NCBI GenBank assembly: GCA_030247885.1
Contig: JAPDRO010000003.1
Location: 1,302,001-1,366,000 of the forward strand
From: Taxawa tesnikishii (nom. ined.)
Lineage: Eukaryota > Ascomycota > Dothideomycetes > Dothideales
DNA length: 64,000 nucleotides
Direction: 5' to 3'
In this document: piece after piece, positions 32,977 to 42,158 of the stretch
Layout: the number at the start of each line of letters is the position of its first letter
Numbering within the stretch: position 1 is the first letter of the stretch
Translations under genes and position numbers: made by a program
The notes under the pieces: model-generated
Databases searched by the model: none
Told to the model about the DNA's origin: nothing
Seen by the model: only the letters and a program-made list of their open reading frames with translations

Positions 32977-34125
32977 TCATATGAAAACCTGCAGCGGCTT
33001 CTTGGGCGTTATCTTGTTCCCGCAGCCCTCCACCACGCACTGTGCGAACGGCTTCGGCAGCACCACGCCTTCCTTGGCCTTCCCTTTGGCCTTGTCGGAC
33101 CTCCTCCGCGTCCGGTTTGCTATACAGGTCCCGCAGTAGACGTGCCCGCATCCCTTAATGACCCACACCTGCCTCTTTTCTTCGGTTTCACCCTGCGCCA
33201 ATTCGTCTCCGCAATTCGGACACACCACCTCCTCGTCTTCGGTCGGACTCCTCGTAAAACCTGCCGGAGGAGGCGGTGGGGCTTCGTAGGGAGGCGTTGC
33301 CGGCCGGGCGGGCGGCTCGTCCGGTAATCCCAACTGGAAGCCGACGGCCGCGTAATCCAGTCCTCCTCCCGGCAACCCTAGCCGGATCTGTGGGTGCTGT
33401 CTGTGTTGGCCGCGTATGAAGATGACATCCTGATCCTCGTCCAAATCTTCGACTTCGGCGACGAAGTCATTGGCGGGGCCCATGGGCGGGAGGAGCCCCA
33501 GGAACCGTCGTTCTAGATGTCCGTTTGCGGGTAGACGACCCTCGTGTAGGTTTTGGAATTCCCGTTGCCGGCGGACGAGGCGGGCGGTGGCCAGGATGCG
33601 GTTCTCGATGTTGATGTGACGTGCTAGTCTTGCGATTCCGAAGCCTGCAAGGTCGACGGGTGGGGTACCCTCGTGCCGGACATGACTTCCCAAGTGAGGT
33701 GGAGGGAGGTTTATCCCGCCGCCGACTCTTTGCCTTGTGCTGACGTGCACGACATCGTCGTCGTTGTCCGTTGCTGTGAGGTCGAAAAACTGATTCTGTA
33801 GGGACGGCAGGTGAGGGCGTGGTTGCGGTTGGTAAGGTGTGTGGCGCCTTTCGGTCCGTTCGGCTGTCAGGCGGGAGTGAGGTCGTGAGGGAGGTTGGAG
33901 GGAAGGCCGGGAGCGAGGCCTCTCGGAGACGAACTCGACATCCGGACTGCGTTCTCGTGGAGGCGGTTGTGGTGCGTTGGTACTCGTCAGAGGGCTGGAG
34001 TCGGCGGACAGGTCTATGATCTCTCTATCGTAACGAGGCAATCTTGACGCTCGAGAGGAACTCGCCGCCTGGGGCTGAGGTGTGTCTTTCTCCTCCTCGT
34101 CCGTGAGGTCGATTACGTTTGGCAT
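32977..34125 (-). CDS. RING-type zinc finger protein with SUMO-interacting motifs
   Basis: A single exon of 382 residues. At the start is VIDLTDEEE, then REIIDLSADSS, and later QFFDLTATDNDDD. All three fit the hydrophobic-acidic pattern of SUMO-interacting motifs. The C-terminus carries a Cys/His array, CPNCGDEL, then VIKGCGHVYCGTC, then CVVEGCGNKI, spaced like a RING with a long loop. Between them are Pro/Arg-rich disordered stretches. This layout resembles SUMO-targeted ubiquitin ligases (Slx8/Rfp type), but overall similarity is too low for a firm name. If correct, it would ubiquitinate poly-SUMO-modified proteins in the nucleus, opposite to the Ulp2-type protease in this window. Confidence 0.75.
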   Translation of the reverse strand: MPNVIDLTDEEEKDTPQPQAASSSRASRLPRYDREIIDLSADSSPLTSTNAPQPPPRERSPDVEFVSERPRSRPSLQPPSRPHSRLTAERTERRHTPYQPQPRPHLPSLQNQFFDLTATDNDDDVVHVSTRQRVGGGINLPPPHLGSHVRHEGTPPVDLAGFGIARLARHINIENRILATARLVRRQREFQNLHEGRLPANGHLERRFLGLLPPMGPANDFVAEVEDLDEDQDVIFIRGQHRQHPQIRLGLPGGGLDYAAVGFQLGLPDEPPARPATPPYEAPPPPPAGFTRSPTEDEEVVCPNCGDELAQGETEEKRQVWVIKGCGHVYCGTCIANRTRRRSDKAKGKAKEGVVLPKPFAQCVVEGCGNKITPKKPLQVFI

Positions 34126-34859
34126 CCTGTCGTTGTCGTTGTCGTTGTCGTCGCCGTCGGCGAAGAGCGAGTATGTTGGTGCGTGAGAGGTTGAAGTGCA
34201 CTTGGTGTGGGTTGGTCAACTTAGTTAGATCACAGCGTCAACTAGGTCGACGGTGGACCACAGCTACCGAAACCGCAAGGCTCTGGCTCTGGCTCTGGCT
34301 CTGGCCCTTCACGCGCTGTTGTGGGAATTGCGCTGGAAGATTATAGCCTGAAAGAGAAGAGACACTTGGATGGTCAAATAACCATGTTGAGAGAATACAA
34401 CGGTCCTTTATGGATTGTGTATAAAACAATCCCTCGTCTATATACGCATTCATGTATCGACCATCCTTTGGACTGTGTACTGTGTGCTTTGTAGCAAAGT
34501 AGGCTACCACCTGCACTATCTTGCAAAACACAATCTCTTCGAAGAGACCAGCCTCATGTATACACATATATCGTATGGAGCATTCTACGGATTCGGCACA
34601 GAACACAGGTTCTAAACTCAGCGTGCCAAACGGTGTAACAACAGTAGGCCGCCGAGACAAACTGAAAAAAAGAGGATAATCGATACTTACAAAACCGCGT
34701 ATATGACGGACATATTTGGAATGAGCGTACAGCGCCGAACAAACTGTATAGGCTTATATAGGAACGGATTGTGCCATACAAGCTTGCGGGGAACAGCACA
34801 TGCAGTCAATGGGCGAGTGAACCAGCGGCTTTCACGCCAATGTGAGCTTGAAACAGTTC
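34126..34859. other. Intergenic with short simple repeats
   Basis: Contains a 'gtcgtt' trinucleotide-type run (about 34128-34160) overlapping the start of the RING gene and a 'ggctct' hexamer run (34280-34306). No gene recognised. Confidence 0.6.
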
Positions 34860-35250
34860 AGTCATTCGTTCACTCACTCATTCACTCGTTGATTCAGTCA
34901 CTCGTTCACTCACTCATTCACTCAATTACTTAATCGCTTAGTCACTCGTTCACTTGATCACTTATTTACTTATTTACTCATTCACTCGTTCACTTAGTCA
35001 CTTAGTCACTTAGTTACTCATACACTCACTCGTTTACTTACTTGTTCATTTACTTATTCGTTCACTTATTCATTCACTTAGTCACTCATTCACTCACTTG
35101 TTCATTCACTTGTTCATTCACTCAGTCACTCATTCACTCATTTACTTAGTCACTTATTCACTTATCTACTTAATCACTTATTCACTCATTCACTCACTCA
35201 TTCACTCACTCATTCATTCACTCATTCATTCACTTATTCATTCATTCGAC
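34860..35250. repeat. Degenerate tetranucleotide satellite (CACT/CATT units)
   Basis: About 390 bp built from 4-bp units, mostly 'cact', 'catt', 'gtca' and 'tta'-variants, with a frequent 12-bp higher order 'ttcactcactca'. The plus strand is strongly T/C rich. Array frames encode repetitive I/H/S/L peptides without meaning. It sits between the RING gene and the aldolase gene. Confidence 0.9.
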
Positions 35251-35347
35251 AGCCTCTCATTGCAATCTTATCTACAACAAGGATAGCCAAGCGCTAAATT
35301 ATGCCATTCCAATGTTCTCGGATCTTCGTAAATCGACTTCCAAAAGC

Positions 35348-36740
35348 TTACGCCAACTGTCCAGCAGTGTTGAAGTCCTCCAGCGCGACCTTGACACGAG
35401 CGGTCATCGTCTTCTCGCCTTCTCTAACCCAGACCCTAGGATCATAGAACTTCTGCGCTCGGGATCAGCATTTAGGTGCACGGTAGAGGGAATAGGGAGG
35501 TTTGCGCGGGGGGAAGGGGGAGGAGGAAGAGAGGACAGGGGAGAGGGGAGAAGGAGAGGGGCTGTAGGGCAATGCTGGTCTGGCTTACCTTGTTTGGCTT
35601 GTCGGCACCATCTGGGTTGCCAACCTGGCTGGAGACGTAGTCCTTCTTGTTGATCATGTAATCGCGGATACCCTCGGTGTAGGCGTACTGCATATCGGTG
35701 TCGAGGTTGACCTTGACGACACCGTAGCTGATCGCCTGCTTGTATTCCTCCTTGGTGGAACCAGAGCCACCGTGGAAGACGAAGTAGACGGGCTTGTCCT
35801 TGTTGGAGCCGATCTTCTCCTTGACGTAGGCCTGGTGCTTGCTCAGAAGCTCGGGGTGCAGACGGACGTTGCCGGGCTTGTAGACACCGTGCACATTACC
35901 GAAACCAGCGGCAATGGAGAAGTAGGGGCTGATGGGGGCGAGAGCGTTGTAGATGGCCAGGATGTCCTCGGGCTGAGTGTACAGGGAGTTGTTGTCAACG
36001 TCCTCGTTGTTGACACCGTCCTCCTCACCACCAGTGATACCGATCTCCATCTCGAGCCACTGAGACATTGGTGCGGCGCGCTCGAGGTACTTCTTGGTAG
36101 TCTGAATGTTGTAATCAACCTCCTCCTCGGACAGATCGATCATGTGAGAGGAGAAACTGTGGTTCCGTGAGCCCGTTCCGTTCCGGGGTACGCATCGCGG
36201 AAGCTGTGTACTTACAGTGGGGTACCGTGCTGCTTGAACCAGGCCTCATCAGCGTCGAGCATGCCGTCGAGCCATGGCAGAAGCCTAGTATGCTGGTTAG
36301 GACGTGATCTTACTATGTGTGCGGAGATTGCTTACTTTTTCGCGCAGTGGTCGGTGTGGAGGACGACGGGAATGCCGTAGGAGGGAGCAACAGCGCGAAT
36401 GTAGTGGGCAGCGGCAACGGCACCAGCAATGCTGGCCTCCTGGTTCTTGTTTGGAACGCCCTGCAACGTCACAGTTAGCCATGGATCCGTGCGGCCTGCG
36501 GTGTTCCTGCGAGATGTGTTGACATACCTTGCCGGCGAAGTATGCGGCACCACCCTGGGAGGCCTGCAGGATGATTGGGGATTTTGCGTCCCGTGCGGCC
36601 TCAAGGGCAGCGACGACGGTGGAAGAAGAGGTGACGTTGATAGCGGGAATAGCGAACTTCTTCTCCTGGGCGTACTTGAAGAGGTCCTTGACGTCCTCTC
36701 CGTAGATGACACCGGTCTTCTTGAGAACTGCTGGGGCCAT
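35348..36740 (-). CDS. fba1: Fructose-bisphosphate aldolase, class II
   Basis: Five exons on the minus strand (36740-36528, 36460-36336, 36284-36216, 36156-35589, 35452-35348) encode about 360 residues. The enzyme cleaves fructose-1,6-bisphosphate in glycolysis with a zinc ion. Key segments are PIILQASQGGAAYFAGKG, the zinc-binding VVLHTDHCAKK, EMEIGITGGEEDGV, the second zinc His in AGFGNVHGVY, VFHGGSGST and NLDTDMQYAYT. The last intron is unusually long for this window (136 nt) and holds a G/A-rich tract. The N-terminus MAPAVLKKTGVIYGEDV matches other fungal Fba1 proteins. Confidence 0.96.
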
Positions 36741-37769
36741 TTTGTGGTTTGTGTGTTGATCTCTGGTGATGGAGCTGGAGTTGGCGAAGGGTATAGAGAT
36801 TACAGAAGAGTCAATGGGATTGATTGAAAGATGTGTGCAGACTTGTCGGCGATGGTGGGTTGAGGAAGACTAAAAGAGCTTCGGGCCATGACATATGTAA
36901 GGTGGGGCAGAGGTCGAGGAGGGGCAGGCGCTTTCCCAGTCATTACGTTTGTTGCCCCGAGAAGCATACCGAGGGTTCTCAGCTGCCTTCACCTTCCGAT
37001 GGCTCCGAATGCGCCCGTAGAACGAGCGTTCTGGACCGCAAGCCACGCCTTGTACTCGCGACCGCTGCACTCAATTGGTGCCTTTGGCGACTGCTGTGGC
37101 TTCGCACGCGGAGAAATGTATACCATGCCATGCGTTGGGGGGATCTCGTTGTCAAAAGTCCACCGAGTTCCACGAGCCGGCGCCAAGAGCATCTCCATGA
37201 TGGAACTTCTGCGGCGCCCTTTCCTCAACCGGCGTCAAACAGTGGGACTTTGGGAGACGAATCAATCCGTTGACGCACCACGCGTTATGCAAAGACAACA
37301 AGAATAAAACCATCACCGTGACACGCTGCCTTGCAACCAAACAACAAGGACAAGACCTGACCTGAGTGCACGAGCATCTCACTGCATCATACCATGGACC
37401 AGTTCACTGTCATGCCGATGCCAATGCTCGCTCGGCCTTCCTCGCGAAGCCACGGACGAAACAAGAAGCTAGCTCAGACCTTTTCCGGGCGACAACATGG
37501 ATTCCACATCACCGTGACCTCTTGTTCTTGTAGATACGCATTAGGATTCTGCATTCCGTCCTTGCATAGGGATGGAAAGACACCTGTACAGCGCCAGGAA
37601 TGTCTTTCGTTCAGCTTGGTTTCCCCAGCCGCGCCGATGTGAATGTTTCCGAGGTTGCCACAAGCTCTCAAGCAAACCTGTAGTGTGGAAGACCTAAGAC
37701 AACCTATATCTCCAAAATAGAATGATAGTTGTGTACTTTCCGTCGAAAAGATCATACAGAACAGAAGGG
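36741..37769. other. Intergenic between divergent fba1 and prp19
   Basis: Over 1 kb, presumably holding the strong fba1 promoter. No exon recognised. Confidence 0.5.
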
Positions 37770-37803
37770 TAGAGATCAGAGATCAGAGATCAGAGATTAG
37801 AGA
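37770..37803. repeat. Short tandem repeat, 8-bp unit
   Basis: Four copies of 'agatcaga' or a near variant just upstream of prp19. Confidence 0.85.
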
Positions 37804-37924
37804 TGCAGCGCACAGACCTTACCCTGCGACACGAACCGAAGATTAACCTGAGCATTGGAGATTCCCTGGTCGAAGAACAGCGACAGCAATCAAAAGCCAG
37901 TTTATTCACCAGTTTTACTAAACG

Positions 37925-39603
37925 ATGCTGTGCGCAAGTGAGTGAAGCAGTACGCGCCTTCTGCGACAAAGCTGACACCCATCTCTAGTCTCTGGCGAGG
38001 CGCCACAGGTCCCCGTTGCTTCGCGCAAGAGTGGTAAGTTCTTGGGTAAAGAAGACTAAATGTGCGCCTACTGACGCGACGAGCAGGCAACGTCTTCGAG
38101 AAGCGCCTCATCGAATCATACATCGCCGAGCACGGCACAGATCCGGTCAATGGAGAGGATCTCGCAGTCGACGATCTCGTAGAGCTCAAGCAATCACGCG
38201 TTGTCCGCCCGCGGCCTCCTACCCTCACTTCCATCCCGGCCTTGCTGGCGTCCTTCCAGAACGAGTGGGATGCGCTTATCCTGGAGACGTACCAGTTAAA
38301 GCAGCAACTTGCGGAAACACGCCAAGAGCTCAGCACGGCGCTCTACTACAATGACTCGGCGGAGAAGGTCATCGCGCGTTTGCAGAAAGAGAGAGACGAG
38401 GCCAGGGACGCGCTTTCCAAGATCACCATCAGCTCGCCGAACGGAGTGAACGGTGATGGAGATGCAATGCAGGTGGATGGACAGGGACTGCCCGAGCACA
38501 TAATAGCCCGCGTGGAGCAGACCCAGCAACAGTAGGTTCAGGTTGGAGGAGACGCTGGAAAACAAGTGCTAACACTACGCGCAGACTCTCTGCTACCCGC
38601 AGGAAACGCCCTATTCCGGATGGCTGGGCGACGGCGGAAACGATACAATCTTTGGACGTGCAACAAACGACGCAGACATCTTACCCCGGCAGCCGCTCTC
38701 TGGCAGTGGACAGCACCGGCGACCGTGTTCTTTTGGAGGTGCCAACGGTGCCGCTGGCGTGTGGTCAATTTCGCAAAACAGCCTTGTTGAGACCCTTGAC
38801 GGCGGCAATGGCACTGTCACCGACGGCGTCTGGGCTGGTACCCGCGCAGTTCTTGCTCTCTCTACTGGAGCCGTCAAGGTCTTCGAGGATGGTGCTGAGG
38901 TTGCGAGCTTCAACCAGCATGCGGGTTCTGTGAGGGCGGTTGCACTTCACCCATGCGGCGACATCATTGCGTCTGTCGGTGCAGACAAGAGCTACATACT
39001 CTACGATCTGCAATCACTGAAACCCATCACACAAGTCCCCACTGACTCCCGTAGGTCACATCCATCTCCTTCCTCGTTCTGTCTTTTACTCCTGACTTTA
39101 GCACCGCTAATGAACCTGGCTTTTCAGAACTTACGACCGCCGCCTTCCATCCCGATGGCCACCTCTTCGCTGCTGGCACCAGCACGGGCATGATCAAGCT
39201 CTTCGACGTCAAAACCTCCGAGAACGCCGCCAACTTTACCTCCGCGTCCAGCTCCGGCGCGCCCGTGGCATCTCTCTCCTTCTCCGAGAACGGCACTTGG
39301 CTCGCATCTGCGCTGGCCCAATCTACCAGCGTAAGCATCTGGGATCTTCGCAAGATGGCTGAGCTCAAGGTCCTCGACATCGGAACCGGTATCTCGAGCG
39401 TGGAGTGGGACTACACGGGCCAGTTCTTGGCCGTGTGCGGCCAGGGCTGTGTGGCGGTGCAGCAGTACGAGAAGGCCAGCAAGAGCTGGTTAGAACCGTT
39501 CAGGAAGGCCATCAGCGCGGTCGACGTCAAATGGGGCGCGAATGCTAAGAGTTTGCTTGCGCTCACGGGTGACGGCGCGGTCAGCGTTTTGGGTTCGGCT
39601 TAA
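37925..39603 (+). CDS. prp19: Pre-mRNA processing factor 19 (U-box E3 ligase, WD40)
   Basis: Exons 37925-37937, 37989-38033, 38087-38531, 38585-39050 and 39128-39603. The U-box starts at residue 1 (MLCAISGEAPQVPVASRKSG, then NVFEKRLIESYI and DPVNGEDL). A coiled-coil tetramerisation helix follows (TYQLKQQLAETRQELSTALY), then WD40 repeats (GSVRAVALHPCGDIIASVG, TTAAFHPDGHLFAAGTS, VSIWDLRKM). Prp19 is the core of the NineTeen spliceosome complex and also acts in DNA repair. The frame changes in a T4 run at 38731-38734: a fifth T gives DRVLFGGANGAAGVWSIS. Everything downstream is conserved, so I treat it as a sequencing slip. The very short first exon (13 nt) is typical of this gene in fungi. Confidence 0.92.
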
Positions 39604-39815
39604 GCGTGTAGTGCACGCTCTTAGGACATGGCGTTTGTATCATATTGGCAATTCAAACGGGACGGAGCGTTATAGTTCCCACAGGCAAAAAAGCGAATGA
39701 ACATAGGAATCACCCAACCGCGAGTGCAGATCATCGACGTTGCGCGTGTATCATACGTTAACGTTAACGCTGACGCTGACGGGAGGTCCAAATTCACCTC
39801 CGGCGATGCCATTCT

Positions 39816-40283
39816 AATTTGCGAAAGTCCCCGGTCTAGCTTGCCGGCTTCTTTTCATTAGAATGGCGTCGCAAATGAACATATTTTTCGACAATTGCGC
39901 AACATACTATTGTTCTTATACCTTATAAATGCTATTATAAGCTTCGTGTTGTTTAAAGCTACTATTCAGTATATATATCCTATATTTATAAAAGATATAT
40001 AAGACGTAAATACTCGAAAACTTGAAAACTAGTAAGCTAGACTAAGGACTTTTGCAATCCGGAATAATAAATTTACAAAAATGTATAAATGCGCAATAAT
40101 ATAGCGTACTTAAGATCCTCTTTATATACTAGATTAAGCGGCTTAGTTAAGCGCATCTTTTAATACTTATAAAGAATCTATTACTAGTATTGTTGTTGCG
40201 CAATCATCGAAAAACGTCCATATATGCGACGCCATTTTGATAAAAAGAAGCCCGCGCCCAGACCGGGGACTTTTGCAATCCGG
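39816..40283. mobile_element. Small inverted-repeat element (MITE-like), RIP-marked
   Basis: Terminal inverted repeats of about 88 bp are visible. The left arm (about 39818-39905), reverse-complemented, matches the right arm (about 40193-40280), including tgttgcgcaat, gcgacgccatt and agaccggggactttt. Most differences between the arms are C/T or G/A changes, and the interior is very AT-rich. Both fit repeat-induced point mutation. There is no transposase frame, so it looks like a non-autonomous DNA element of about 470 bp. The right end lies only about 95 bp before the PHS1 start codon. I could not define a target-site duplication with confidence. Confidence 0.8.
40044..40074 (+). repeat. Internal copy of the element's right end
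   Basis: The 19-mer ggacttttgcaatccggaa inside the element repeats the sequence at 40266-40284. Similarity runs about 14 bp past the apparent terminus, with C-to-T type differences. This suggests a nested or duplicated end. Confidence 0.65.
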
Positions 40284-40377
40284 AACAAGAAATCTCTCCG
40301 CAGAGTTTCCAAACATCTTCCATCCTCTTCGCAGCCACTCGATGCGCCAACCCTCATAGCCATTCGCTCGACCCGAA

Positions 40378-41220
40378 ATGGCGGACTCCGGCCAACAAAC
40401 CTCGCCCGACCGTCCTCAAGTGCCCCCGTCGGGAGCACCAGCACGCCGACGCTCCTCCCTGCTCGCTCCAAAGAACCTCTACCTGGTCGCCTACAACTTC
40501 ACCTCCGCAATCCTCTGGGCCACGATCCTCGGACGCGTCCTCCTCGTGTCGTTCGTCTGGTGGGGTCCACGCTACCTTCCCGTCGCCGTCGGGAGCTTCT
40601 CGAGATGGACGCAGACGCTCGCCGCGCTCGAGATCTTGCACGCTGCGGTGGGATTGGTGAGGGCGCCGGTCGTGACGACGGGGATGCAGGTCGCGAGTCG
40701 TTTGCTGCTGGTGTGGGGGATCGTGGACAGATATGGAAGGTACATCTTCGATGCTGGACAAGGATGGGGTTGGGGCGGAGAGGTGTGGTATGCGAGCATG
40801 TTGATTGCGTGGAGTGTCACCGAGGTCATTCGGTACGGGTATTTTGCGACACTGTTGAGTACGGGAAGGGTCGGAGGGGTGTTGATGTGGTTAAGGTGAG
40901 TGGTGTTTTGGGGCTTGCGTGGGGTAACCTGGTTTTGCTGAGGTTGTCTAGGTACAACGCGTTCTATGTGCTGTATCCGCTGGGTATCACGAGCGAGTGC
41001 ATGCTCATCTGGAAGGCTATCCCGGCTGCGAGGAGCCAGAATCTGGCGTTTGAGTACATTCTCAAGCTGATCCTGTTCATCTACATCCCAGGTATGGAAT
41101 GGTGCTGTAGGGATCTTCTGTGGTGCATGCTTACGGTTCATAGGATCTTACGTTCTTTTCACGCACATGATGGCTCAGAGGAGGAAGGTCATGAGGGGAA
41201 AGGCGCAGAAGGAGGCATAG
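40378..41220 (+). CDS. PHS1: Very-long-chain (3R)-3-hydroxyacyl-CoA dehydratase
   Basis: Three exons (40378-40895, 40952-41091, 41144-41220) encode about 244 residues of the PTPLA/HACD family, the third enzyme of the ER fatty-acid elongation cycle. Conserved features are YLVAYNFTSAILWATIL at the first helix, LEILHAAVGLVRAPVVTTGMQVASR, and WSVTEVIRYGYF. The catalytic Tyr and Glu are in YNAFYVLYPLGITSE. About six hydrophobic segments are visible, ending in a basic cytosolic tail (MMAQRRKVMRGKAQKEA). Introns are 56 and 52 nt. A MITE-like element ends in its immediate promoter. Confidence 0.93.
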
Positions 41221-41233
41221 GGCAGAAACCGTC

Positions 41234-41830
41234 GTGAAATGTGTATCACAAGGTATTCACGCCTTGTACACTGTACGATACGCTGACATGGGCTGGAAAG
41301 ACTTGCTCCAGTTGACCGATCGGGCCGCTTGGTTTGTCCAGCAGTTCGGTGAGCTGCTTGACATCATACATGGCCTATTTAGCCTTCTGTACAAGTTCAT
41401 TCACTCCGACCCTCACGCCATCCCAGTGCTTTCCCGACCTCCCACAAGTCTTTCGTGTATCCAGGCACAAAGGTTTGAATCGGCCACTGATCTTGTCAAG
41501 CTGAGCGTCAATCCCCGCATGCTAACATCGGATCCTTTGCGAGCTCCGGCACTGGTCTACCGTTGATGTCAAAGCAGTCCTCCCAGTGGAGCAGTCGTAG
41601 TGTCATCAGATGCAGCTCTGCGTCGCACAGTTCCATATTCTTCTCCGGAGCGGCGACCGGCCTGGATCATGTCCAGATATTGGATGCATGAGATGAAGAG
41701 ACTGGGAAGACCGAGAATGATTGAGGCAAGAAGCAATCCTGGGTGACGAAGTAATGTTTTTTTTTTTTTTTTTTGGAAATACAAGTGACACGTGGAGCAT
41801 AGAGCAATACCACTTCGTATCGTTCCGTCT
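41234..41830 (-). pseudogene. HeLo-domain (HET-s/prion-inhibition family) fossil
   Basis: The minus strand holds recognisable pieces of a HeLo domain, the N-terminal domain of fungal incompatibility proteins such as HET-S: a hydrophobic first helix with ILGLPSLFISCIQYLDMIQ, a central LHLMTLRLLHW region and a later QLTELLD segment. The copy is broken in several places and lacks a clear C-terminal part, so I treat it as a fossil. It lies tail-to-tail with PHS1. Age cannot be judged well, but the peptide motifs are still easy to see, which argues against great age. Confidence 0.7.
41757..41774 (+). repeat. Poly-T run of 18
   Basis: An uninterrupted homopolymer within the HeLo-fossil region. Confidence 0.9.
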
Positions 41831-42158
41831 TGGAACCTTTTCCTATTGTGAAAAAAGGGTGACGCATGGCTGGCCAATCACTTCACCAACAACCAGGGGT
41901 CGAAACAACCCGATCCGCATCGCCAACCAATATCGACAAAGCGTCAAGGGTACACACACACACATGCAACGGAATCCATCAACCTAACTATTCCGCAGTG
42001 CGTTTGGAATTGGAGAAACAAAATGGAGTTCCCGGGGTATCAAGTAACAAAACCAGCGCTATACCTCCCACAATACCAAATAACCAAACCCAAGAAACCA
42101 CGCCTTTCTCCGTTTGCGTCCCGTCATTACTTCGTAAGTGAAACCACGCTGCCAAACA
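41831..42158. other. Intergenic, nothing recognised
   Basis: 3' flank of palH and anonymous sequence. Confidence 0.5.

Noticed and set aside
40224-41237. 337-codon Arg-rich open stretch
   Set aside because: A frame shadow of PHS1, running through its introns and the inverted-repeat element.
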